This document shows positions 55,373 to 64,000 of a stretch of 64,000 nt of DNA, piece after piece (within the stretch, counting starts at the first letter, position 1; the number at the start of each line of letters is the position of its first letter). This DNA is from Lepidodermella squamata. Taxonomy: Eukaryota > Gastrotricha. Where the stretch lies: NCBI GenBank assembly GCA_047495785.1, contig JBLDXI010000007.1, forward strand, positions 3,162,001 through 3,226,000, read 5' to 3'. The notes below the pieces were generated by a model that worked only from the letters and a program-made list of their open reading frames with translations, did not search any database and was not told the DNA's origin. The translations under genes and the position numbers were made by a program.

Positions 55373-57261
55373 GACTTCCAAAATTGAAAATTCGATAAAA
55401 TGGCATCTTACTTCTTACTTCATATCGGCTCTCTTACTCGTTACAATGGCTATCCGTGAAGGAAAGTGCTCAAGCAGCGATAACATAGCAGCCTTATTCG
55501 GCCGCGAATCTTGCGGAAAAGGTGGAGGTAAGTTGCCACACTTTTCACTCACATTTTCGCTTCATCGATTGCAAGTAACATCAGAAAGAGACTTGCGGCA
55601 TTACCTATGGCAAAACTACTCCGTTTTGGATAGGCCGAGAAGAGAGCCGACTTCAGCTGTGAACATTACAATTGGTCTCGTAATTGAATCGATCAAAGAA
55701 GTCGTAAGTAAATAAATATAAGAGATCCGGTTCGATCCGATAAAGCCTTTTAATTTTCAGGATCTGAAGAAACGCGATATTTCTCTTCAAGGATATCTTT
55801 ACATAGTGAGTTTCCTTAATCGCCGGCTGATCTTCTAAATCAGTTCGTTTTAGAACTGGTATGATGACTATCTCTCCTGGAAGGGATGGCCTCAATTCGG
55901 TTGCATTTCACTGCTGGTAATGCCAGGTCTGTCAGCCCCGCGAGACAAAACTATTGCATGATAGCCCACCAATTTCCCCCACAGCCGACCAAGTTTGGAT
56001 ACCAGACATCGCGCTGATGAAAGCTCGAGAAAAATACGCATTATTCACCACTCATGGAGAGAAAGTTCGTATTTACGACAATGGCTACGTTCACTTCAGA
56101 CCAGGAGGCGTTTTTTCAGCTGGATGCGATTGGGACCTCAAGTGAGTCAACTTATGCTAGTTTCATTCACCAATAGAATATATTGTTATTCAGGTACTTT
56201 CCATATGATGAACAGGTTTGATACAAATTAACCTTAAAGAATGTCATAATACGATTTCTCAAGCTCAGACTTGCACGCTGACATTCCAAAGCTGGCTGTA
56301 TCTCAATACCTTCATGAGTATCAATTTAGATCCGGTTCCGATAGCTTTAGCAAACTGGGAGGAAAATGACGAATGGGAGCTCATTGGAATGTCAGCCGAG
56401 AGCAAAGTTGTTCATTACGCGAATCCAACCCACCCCTACGATGCTGTAAAATTCACGCTAAAATTGCGTCGAAGAGTCGGATTTTTCATCATGAACATAA
56501 TTATCCCTGCCACTATCATTTCACTGGTGGAAGCTTCGACGTGGATGCTACCGGCCGATGAAGCTGTGAAGTTGCACATATCTTTCACTTGCTTACTAGC
56601 TTTCGGAGTTTTCCAACTCATGACTGTGCCTGAGCTGCCAATGTCATCTCTTCACACCCCTCTTCTCTCCATTTACATTTGCTTGGAGATGGGTAGGTAG
56701 TAATAATTTCATCATTCAGCAATTATCTCTCCCTCCTACAGCTTACATTGGTCTCGCAATATTCGGACAAGGCTTCGTGTTTTTAATGCTCCACCATGCA
56801 AATCGCAACACTGCTTTTCCTCCGAAATTGTTTCAGATTTGTTGGAAAGTTGCGCCTCTCCTGCGAGTATCCCGACGAGAAATCAAAGTCGAAATTGAGC
56901 CGAAACAGGTGAAGGTTGAATTTGAAAATATCAACAGATACCGTTACTTTATCTCTTTCAGGCTAGTAACGACAGTAATGTTAAACCAGAGAGCGAAAAA
57001 AGTGTCCAGGCCTTGCAACTGTCTATCGCGAAACTTCGGGAAACTTACCTCGCATTCCCTGAGTTGGTGAAATTGGAAAAAGCAGCAAAATGCAATGGCA
57101 ACATATTCGAAACACATGACTCTGAAAATTGGAAGTTCATCATCGAGGTCATAGATAGATCAATGCTGATTTTATACATGTTTCTCGTAATTTCAACCCC
57201 ACTAATATTATTCCTCATTATACCCGGAATCGGTCTGGGGGTTGTTCGCACCCTGGTGTGA
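55373..57261 (+). CDS. Cys-loop ligand-gated ion channel (nAChR-like) subunit, tandem copy 2
   Basis: Paralog of the upstream gene with nearly the same exon phases: to 55527, 55576-55703, 55761-55805, 55854-55926, 55985-56141, 56194-56215 (22 nt), 56269-56692, 56742-56908 and 56962-57261. It has one intron (55704-55760) that the neighbour lacks. The Cys-loop is C-DWDLKYFPYDEQT-C; M1-M2 match closely; the M3-M4 loop and C-terminus differ more. The start is unresolved: the hydrophobic leader (HLTSYFISALLLVT) is in frame but has no upstream ATG in frame, while an ATG at 55400 is one base out of frame. An upstream exon joined at TCCACTCAG|ACT (55373) or a frameshift would explain this. An AATAAA lies just after the stop. 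Confidence 0.8.
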
Positions 57262-57380
57262 GGAGTTAATAAAAATCTCAGTTATGCTGGGCTCTGGCTA
57301 CAACCAACTATTTTTTTTTATTAGATAAATAACTCGCGTCAACAAATTACGCTAAATCAAAACGTAACGATAAAATGCCA

Positions 57381-58393
57381 TCAGCTTGATAAAGTTTCGC
57401 TTCCATCCGCCCATTCCGCATAAAAAGTTTCCTAATAATAAAGAAGGATCGATTCTAAGGCATGGATTAAAACATATTCGATGTAGCGCCAATAATATAT
57501 CAACAATTCCTGATGCTGCTTTGTTGATGACGTCTTGTTCCGTGAGATAATCGTCTCGCCAATCATCCAAAATTTTTGAAAATTCACAAACTATCAAGGC
57601 ATCATGTTATGAAACATTGATATGGCCACGGCAATAACTTACAGCATGGAATGTGTAATAGCTGGTCAGGAAGATTCCCCAGCCCGGGAATCTCGGATTG
57701 TTCATAGCTTTGCCGCGGATCAAACGACCCATGTCGTCGACAATTGTTGAGTAAAATCGCAGGACCTCTTCAGCAGAGTTGCCTTCGGGAGATTTCCTGC
57801 TCTCCCGTTGAGCTTTGACGGCATTTCGAACTGCAGCGATCGAAGAAAGATTCTCGCGTTGCTTCGAGGAGAGGATTGAAAAGTCGGTCGGCCAGCGATC
57901 TATATATAGGAGTTTCTACAGCAGAAAAAATGCCTTTGAATTATTGGGATAAACAGGAGGAAGACCTACCCCGTCCACTCTTTGAATAGCGAATTTGGTC
58001 TTTTCGTAGTAAACTTCGTAAGGGCCACTGCTGTAGTAGTATGCCGGTATCATCTCATCCGAAAGCAGAGACATCATCGCCCATATATTCTCGGCTTCGT
58101 GATCGAATTCCTGAATGTAAAAGTATTCGATTCATGGGAGGAGCACTTAACAAAAAGCTGGAAACCGACCCGAACAAACTTAGGCATAATTCTTCTTAGC
58201 GCAAATTCATTCATATCGCCAACAAACTGATATACAATGGCGGCGATCGCGAATAAGGAAAAGACGATGCTCTAAATAACGGATAATTCAAGGCGAAAAT
58301 TCGTCTTCGTGTAAAACTTACTGGAGCAATATTTATCCGCAAGTCGGCATCCGCATGATTATATCTGATTTGCGTTTTGTTCAACAACAACAA
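57381..58393 (-). CDS. NIT-like sensor protein lacking the cyclase domain
   Basis: Paralog of the gene at 58976-61181. Minus-strand exons encode DADLRINIAP, then a membrane segment IVFSLFAIAAIVYQFVGDM. The extracellular exons follow: EFDHEAENIWAMMSLLSDEM, IDRWPTDFSILSSKQRENLS, NNPRFPGWGIFLTSYYTFHA and FVNFQKFWMIGETIISRN...YWRYIEY. After YIEY a 42-nt GTTTTA...TTATTAG intron would join ETFYAEWADGSETLSS and stop at 57381. That last exon is homologous to the final exon of the cyclase paralog, so about 1.3 kb encoding the second membrane segment and cyclase has been deleted. If the 42-nt intron is not spliced, the protein ends 10 residues after YIEY. No ATG is visible in the first exon frame, so the 5' end is incomplete or spliced from upstream. 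Confidence 0.65.
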
Positions 58394-58975
58394 CCTACTT
58401 ATTTGAAGAGTGCCGGTCTTGCGACAGCATCTTAATGCGCGCGATCAATGAGGTCTACGGCTCAATGAAGTGACGCATTTGTATGCCGTGGCCAATTCAA
58501 AAAATTAGTGAAGCTCACAGACATATGAGAAATAATCTCTTCGACTTTCTTTAACGGTTGTTCAAAACAATACAGCGCAGCATCATTTTCAGTTGACTTT
58601 CTTTCGAAGAATAAGTCGGCTTATCCCGGCGAATCGATTTTCTTTCGCTATTATTGTTGCCATATCATCCATACGTTTTAGTATTTATATAACGATACAG
58701 TTCATTGTCATTCCAAAAAGCCCAGCAATTCTCGAGGGGTATCGTGACACTAACTGGACACTAACTTCAATATGAGAGATGCTCATTGATTCGGCGGCGA
58801 TTGGATGCACCATAAAAATCGTGAGCTAAATTCTTCCTTCAAACTCTTTTTTATCTCAAACGTTGAGACTAGAGACTACCCGTTCTCCATGTCATAAAAC
58901 ATCAAGTTAAAAAATAAGTTTGTCCAGCAAACATTGAACACTAAGTATACTGCTATCTTGCATGAATTTAAAGCG

Positions 58976-61181
58976 CTAAATGCTAGCAGCCGAACTGCCA
59001 TCATCCTTTGCATTCATGGTGTCATCCGCCCATTCCGCATAGAACGTTTCCTAAAGAAAGTTTGATAAAATGGGAAAAAGATTAACATTCATTACCTCTG
59101 AAATCTGAAACACAGCTGATCGCTCAAGAAAATCGAACTGTTCCGAGTCGTTAGCTTTCAAGGCTACTGCTTTCGACACGTGAACTCGATGCGGCGAGCA
59201 ATTCGCGCACAACCGCGAAGCCAAACGTGGGAGATTGCTAATAACCATAATTTGAGGGACTTTCAGCATGACAATAGAGGCGTAACAAGATCCGGTCTCA
59301 ATTCCGAAGCAAAAATGTGGGACAAAGTTTATATCAGCCGGACGGCTGTTAGCGAGCTCTTTCAATAAATCACGAAGTTGAAGAGCGAAATCGAGGAGCC
59401 ACGCCTGGTTGCTCGACATAGGTACTTGATCTCCTAAGCCAGTCGCAAGCGTCAAGCCGCTTCCTAGGAGAAATTCTAGCATGGAACATAGATTAATGGC
59501 TGGGGAACTCACCGAATACGGCAATTTTCGCCATAGGATAGCTGACTAACAGCAATTCTATGCATTCGTTAAATAGCTCCAACATTAGAACGAATACGTC
59601 CTGATCTAACAGCTGGTAAAGGAAGCTAACGTTGACCAAGTCGATGGCTAGAATAGTGACGTTTCTGTATATTCTGGGTGCAACATAGCTGCCCCCGAGC
59701 TTCAGGGCTTCTCTGCTCGGCATCGGTAGGTAATCATAGTACGCCGTTAAAGCCTGAGTAAAAAGAAAATGAGTATCATTGAGTTCACCTGAATGCGCCT
59801 CACATGCTCGATCACTACTAAAGATTCGGTTAATTCGTTGTAAGCCAGCAAAATTGTTCTGTTGAAGTAGGCGTTCATAAATACAAATACGAAAACCATA
59901 GCCAGCATGATGACAGCTGAAAAATCGAAGTGATTAGAATTTTAAGTTTCACGGTTGCGAACATTTGGGAAGCTAACATATAACTTCGGCTGCATTCCAC
60001 GTTGTAACCATCTTCGCATTTATCCGCTTGTTTATTGCGCGAAAGTCGTAGAATATCCACATTATGTTATCACCGTGATGATGCATCGAGCGCTCCCAGC
60101 TTTCTAGATCAATCAAATGGATACTCATATTCGTTACCTAAAAGACAGCCATCATTAGAGCAATGAACATTTATTCGAGTTGGCAAGCTACCTGATCGTA
60201 AATACTCTCCACAGCCTTCGAATAATCATGATCTGTCAAATTTTTCATCGCTTTCCGCCCGGCTGGAGTGATAACGGACACCATATTCACATATTCGATA
60301 TAGCGCCAGTAGTAAGTTAATAGTTCGTTCAACTCTGAGCCGTATGCCGATTCGTTTCGCATTATGACTTTTTCGCCGATCATCCAGAATTTTTGGAAAT
60401 TAACAAACTTTTAATGCAAAGCTATTTATCTGCTCTGGGGTACATAGGAATGTGGCTTACGGCATGGTAGGTGTAATAGCTCGTCAGAAATAGGCCCCAG
60501 CCTGGAAATCTCGGATTGTTCATAGCTTTGCCGCGAATCAAACGGCCCATGTCATCGACAATTGTTGAGTAGAAGCGCAAAACCTCGTCCGCGGAATTCC
60601 CTCCTGGAGCCTTTCTACTATCCCGTTGAGCTTTGACTGCGTTTCGAACGGCAGCTATCGATGACAGGTTTTCACGCTGTCTAGATGAGAGGATCGAAAA
60701 ATCACTCGGCCAGCGGTCTATATGCAGTAGAGTCTTTGAAGATTAATCATCAGTTTTCAGAATTATATGAAAGTGAAAGCCAAAATCAAGTACCCCATCA
60801 ACTTTTTGCATGACGAATTGCGTCTTGTCGTAGTAAACATCGTAAGGCCCACCGTTGTAGTAGTACGCTGGCACCATTTCGTCCGATAGTAAAGACATCA
60901 CCGCCCAGATATTTTCAGCCTCATGGTCGAACTCCTGTCATCATGATATGCATTGATAAAGCTTGATGTACAAATTTTATACCAACCCGGACAAAATCTG
61001 GCAACCGGCTTCGTTTCGACAGTTCCTCCATATCGCCAACAAATTGATAAACAATAGCCACAACTACGATCGCGGAAAGGGCTATGCACTGTAATTAAAC
61101 TCCGTCGGTTAGGAAAAGGCAATTCAAAATACAAAAGGATCCGCATACCAAGGCGATATTTATCCGCAAGTTGATATCCAT
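58976..61181 (-). CDS. Membrane NIT-like sensor with degenerate guanylate-cyclase domain
   Basis: Start MDINLRINIAL (61181-61149), then membrane segment CIALSAIVVVAIVYQF. The extracellular region of about 300 residues has the heptad and Arg/Gln pattern of nitrate/nitrite-sensing domains (SSRQRENLSSIAAVRNAVKA; VDDMGRLIRGKAMNNPR). A second membrane segment, VIMLAMVFVFVFMNAYF, and a helical linker (LTESLVVIEHVRRIQ) lead to a cyclase domain (59753-59513, 59475-59096, 59050-58976). Recognisable cyclase blocks are YRNVTILAIDLVNVSFL (metal Asp kept), HFCFGIETGSCYASIVMLK and LASRLCANCSPHRVHVSK, ending ETFYAEW like the usual ETYWL. The KVETIGDAY block is reduced to KIAVFEFLLGSG and the catalytic Asn before ASR is Arg. 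No kinase-homology domain is present. Enzymatic activity is doubtful. Confidence 0.75.
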
Positions 61182-61219
61182 CTCTCAGGTATGAGAATGC
61201 AGAATGAAACATTCGACGA

Positions 61220-61770
61220 AAACAGCCGCCTTATCTACAGAGCTTAGCCCAAGTCATGATCCGATTTATACTTGAATGCGGTCATTAATGTCGGCTTATA
61301 GCTCTAATTAGATGATTAAATAACGGACGATTCTCTTACAAAGTTCATTTTTGTTTCTACAGCGCATCCTAATCCTAATCTCCCTGAATGCTCCGCCCTA
61401 TTCCTAATAACCCCTAATAATCCGTGATAAACAGAAAAACCTGCGTCATTCGTCGAAAGCTCGTCAAACTGATCTTTCTTGTGATTCAGGCGATGTCTGA
61501 TCCTGATTACTGATATCTGTTTGTTGCCACTTCAGATCTAGATTAGGTATGACGGCACTCAGCCCTGAAAGTCGGCTCCGCAGTGTAATTTTAGAAGGGT
61601 TAACAGCAAGCCCTTGGCTAGTTCACGAGAATTCACTCCATTCAAGCCATGTCTACCTGAGATTCAAGAGGCAAGAAAGGAGAATATCTTCATAGCTCAT
61701 TCAATTTGGCTCAGTTTTTTAACAAATCCAATTTAACTGGATTTTACTTATATGATCAGAGGTTCATCAA
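61220..61770. other. Intergenic, no gene recognised
   Basis: Spacer between two minus-strand genes; no coding or repeat signal. Confidence 0.5.
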
Positions 61771-61775
61771 AATTA

Positions 61776-63234
61776 TCACCAGTCATTAAATTCACACGTA
61801 TTGCGATTATAGCTGTCTTTGCTCAGCAACCGGGTTTCCGCCAGAGTTGCTTTATAAGCGGCTTCTCCGTCCCCGCCAGGCGTAGTCATCAGCATATCCA
61901 TTTTCGACAGCATGTAAAAGTCGATGAATTTCGCAGCGTTCGCCGCCCAATTATCGTCTTTCCCAAAGCAATTGGATTGCGAAGAACTTTGACTCGTTAT
62001 AACTCTGACATACGTTTTAGCGATACGGCCATGTGACAATGCCGTAACCAGCTGTTGCGGGAATTCTTCGCTACACAAAGAAGAATTGGCGAGGTAAATT
62101 GTAACATTTCTTGTTGACAGCTCTAATTTATGCTTGTCGGCATATGCTGCAATTTCGTCCAGGAAACAGTTGCAAAGCCGATTTGGACTTCCTGTTTTCA
62201 GATAGTAGAATTATTTCATGTGCTCATCGAATTCATTACTCACCTGATAAACCTATATTCGCAATATGGATGCCAATTTTGCGAGATTTCTCCCAAAACT
62301 TCATTCCCATTGTTGAATTCAATATGCAATCCAGAGCATCATCGAATTTCTCATTTGGGGTTGCGAAAACCACCTGAGCAGTAGCAGCCAAAGCTATATC
62401 AGGTTCGATTTTCCCGAATTGTGCGAAATTATGCTTAAAGGCTTCATTCTGAATAACAGATTGCAAACTCAAAAAATCATCTGTTGCAACAAGCCAGTTG
62501 ACAAATTTCCGATTATCTTCGCTTAAATTCTCCGACATTAGCATGGGGTTGTACCCCCGATCTGAGATTCTAGCTTGTTGGTGAAGCATCCACTTTGTAT
62601 TACCATCATTCGGATTATTTTCAGCCAGTCGTTGCTCGTAATGGGAGTCAGTAATCCCGTAAAAGTGCTCGTTGACCAGAAAAACTTCACCAAGGTTCAT
62701 TGGATCAGGCCAGTCGAGGCGAAATAGCCGCCCAGAACCGATTGCCAAGAACAGGGAGGTAGCTAGGCCTATAAGGCGTTTATTCAAGTCACCGCAACTT
62801 GGCCGAGCTCGAACTGCACACTTTTTACCGTTTTTGTTTATTGATGGGAAAAACTGGTCATAGCAGGCTTTTTGAGGTAGCTGAGGAAGTTCGCACGTTG
62901 CCGTTACCAACTGAAGGCCTACTCTGTCTTTTTCTAGTTTTTTCGATTGCTTGGTGAAGTAGGTGGACCAGATTGACTCAGCGAGAACTTTGGCCGATTG
63001 CTGCCGTGCCGAGAGTTTCCTCTCGTAAGAAATAATAATTTCTTCTGTAGGGAACTGCCAGCTTGTGGCTGCATCAATCGCACCAGGGCTTGATGTTACA
63101 TCTTTTTTGTGAAGTGATGGAATTATTGGTTTTGAAATTGAAGATTTCAGGAAGATTCGGATGGATAATATCAGAACAATGAGGGTTAGTATCACAGCTA
63201 AGACTTTGGTCACCCTTCTTTGCAGCGAAATCAT
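61776..63234 (-). CDS. Type II membrane fucosyltransferase-like glycosyltransferase (468 aa)
   Basis: Two exons, 63234-62244 and 62191-61776, joined by GTGAGT...ACAG with phase kept; 1407 nt in total. MISLQRRVTKV begins a short cytosolic tail and VLAVILTLIVLILSIRIFL is a signal anchor, so the catalytic part faces the Golgi lumen. An alternative upstream Met at 63282 adds 16 residues. The motif GDLNKRLIGLATSLFLAIGS with RLFRLDW resembles the GLGNRxxxLxSxFxxA...RxxxVDW block of NodZ/GT37/GT11-type fucosyltransferases. KIGIHIANIG and AAKFIDFYMLSKMDMLMTTP match the later HIR-like and D-x-x-x-LS-x-x-D blocks. The usual Gly-Asn-Arg is changed to Leu-Asn-Lys-Arg, and the basic residue after HI is absent, so the donor site may be altered. 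Family assignment is by motif only. Confidence 0.6.
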
Positions 63235-63688
63235 GGCAGTACGAGGCAATAAACAACAATGCACTGACACTTGAGGTAGCAATGGTTGATTGATATTAGA
63301 AGTAGCTCAATAGATCGATATTATGCATGCTTAAATCATGAGGCCGATGCTAATGCACTGAGAAAATGCGAGTATTAAAAGAACATTAGGATTACGGTAC
63401 TTGGGCATAGCAGGAGAGAACCTTAAATAAATAGCGATTTACAACAGAAATTAGGTTAAGATGTTCAGATTTTCAACCGTCAACACAGAACTCAATTCAG
63501 GACCGTTATCGGAACAATTTGAGTAAACTGCCAGAGTTAGAATAGATTATTGCTTCTTTATTTCAAACAAATTCCTTCACCATTCATATTTTTCTTAGTA
63601 TTTGATGCTGTAGAATTACGGCTGCAGGACAACAGAATCTGTACCGGAAAAACAATGCAAACCAAGAGGCAACATAGATAGAAATTTC

Positions 63689-64000
63689 CTAACCTTTACC
63701 TTTGGAGGAACTTGCTGTTGTAGACTCTTTCGTCACAGTCGTCGTAGTTTCCGGTTTTGTTTCATCCTTCGCCTCAGGTGTGGTAGCATCCGACGCAGTT
63801 GTCTCAGCATTCAGTTCCATCGCTCTCCACTTGGTCTTTGGAGTCGCTGACTTGTTCTTCCTGCTCCTCCTCTTCTTCTTCTTCTTTGTCTCACTTCCAA
63901 CATCGCCGGAATCAGTTGTTGCCTCGTTCTCAGCAGTGGTCACATCGCCTTTATTCGTAGCTTCAGTAGTCGATTCCTTCTTACCACCGACTTCGTTCAG
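63689..64000 (-). CDS. Lys/Arg- and Thr/Ser/Glu-rich protein, 3' part, cut by window edge
   Basis: The minus-strand frame runs off the window end and stops at 63689. It has a strong basic cluster KKKKKRRSRKNKSATPKTKW in the middle, flanked by Thr/Glu/Ala/Ser-rich low-complexity sequence (TTPEAKDETKPETTTTV), and ends SSSKGKG. The basic cluster could be a nuclear localisation signal. An upstream in-frame Met exists at 63943 but the frame continues above it, so the start is probably outside the window. No domain recognised. Confidence 0.55.
   Translation of the reverse strand: MNEVGGKKESTTEATNKGDVTTAENEATTDSGDVGSETKKKKKRRSRKNKSATPKTKWRAMELNAETTASDATTPEAKDETKPETTTTVTKESTTASSSKGKG

Noticed and set aside
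1-64000. CRISPR array, bacterial operon or viral genome.
   Set aside because: Spliced genes, eukaryotic receptors and transposons throughout; no regular repeat-spacer structure; the 16-bp array has no unique spacers of protospacer size.

Overview
The window looks like a gene-poor, transposon-rich stretch of an invertebrate genome, most probably a nematode. The evidence is a divergent nuclear hormone receptor of the supernumerary nematode type, short introns (42-60 bp) that often end in TTTTCAG or TTCAG, clustered Cys-loop receptor genes, and MULE, hAT, Tc1/mariner, Ty3/gypsy and non-LTR remnants. The phylum call is inference; no gene here is diagnostic by itself.

Layout. 0.6-2.9 kb is a TA-flanked Tc1/mariner-like element with a truncated transposase and extra ORFs. 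3.2-4.8 kb (+) is a nuclear receptor whose second zinc finger lacks a cysteine. 4.8-10.9 kb has no host gene and holds nested inverted-repeat elements. 10.98-12.94 kb and 15.4-21.7 kb (+) are two paralogous helical-repeat genes, one intronless and one split by a 4.1-kb intron full of MULE debris and a 16-bp minisatellite. 22.3-24.2 kb holds another MULE pseudogene and a truncated hAT element.

24.3-29.1 kb and 44.1-50.2 kb are two copies, in the same orientation, of one segmental duplication. Each carries, on the minus strand, a secreted beta-rich protein, a Thr/Ser-rich mucin-like protein (perhaps the same gene) and an intronless Cys-loop receptor. The 15 kb between them is a transposon graveyard: a LINE broken by a hAT element and by a 564-bp palindrome, a Ty3/gypsy element broken into at least three pieces, a 5'-truncated LINE, and several TIR elements. 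Three of the TIR elements contain tRNA-like A/B-box modules.

53.2-57.3 kb (+) holds two tandem Cys-loop receptor paralogs with alternative intron content. They converge on 57.4-61.2 kb (-), a pair of sensory-cyclase genes. One has a membrane-bound, NIT-like extracellular domain plus a guanylate-cyclase domain with lost catalytic residues. The other keeps the same sensor and the same last exon but has no cyclase domain. 61.8-63.3 kb (-) is a type II membrane fucosyltransferase-like gene. The window ends in the 3' part of a Lys/Arg- and Thr/Ser-rich protein.

Theme: four gene pairs in 64 kb, each with asymmetric change after duplication (intron gain or loss, domain deletion, transposon insertion), most of them membrane receptors or secreted proteins. 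The NIT/pseudo-cyclase pair is the most unusual system here. All joined gene models are hand-built from splice motifs and reading phase.
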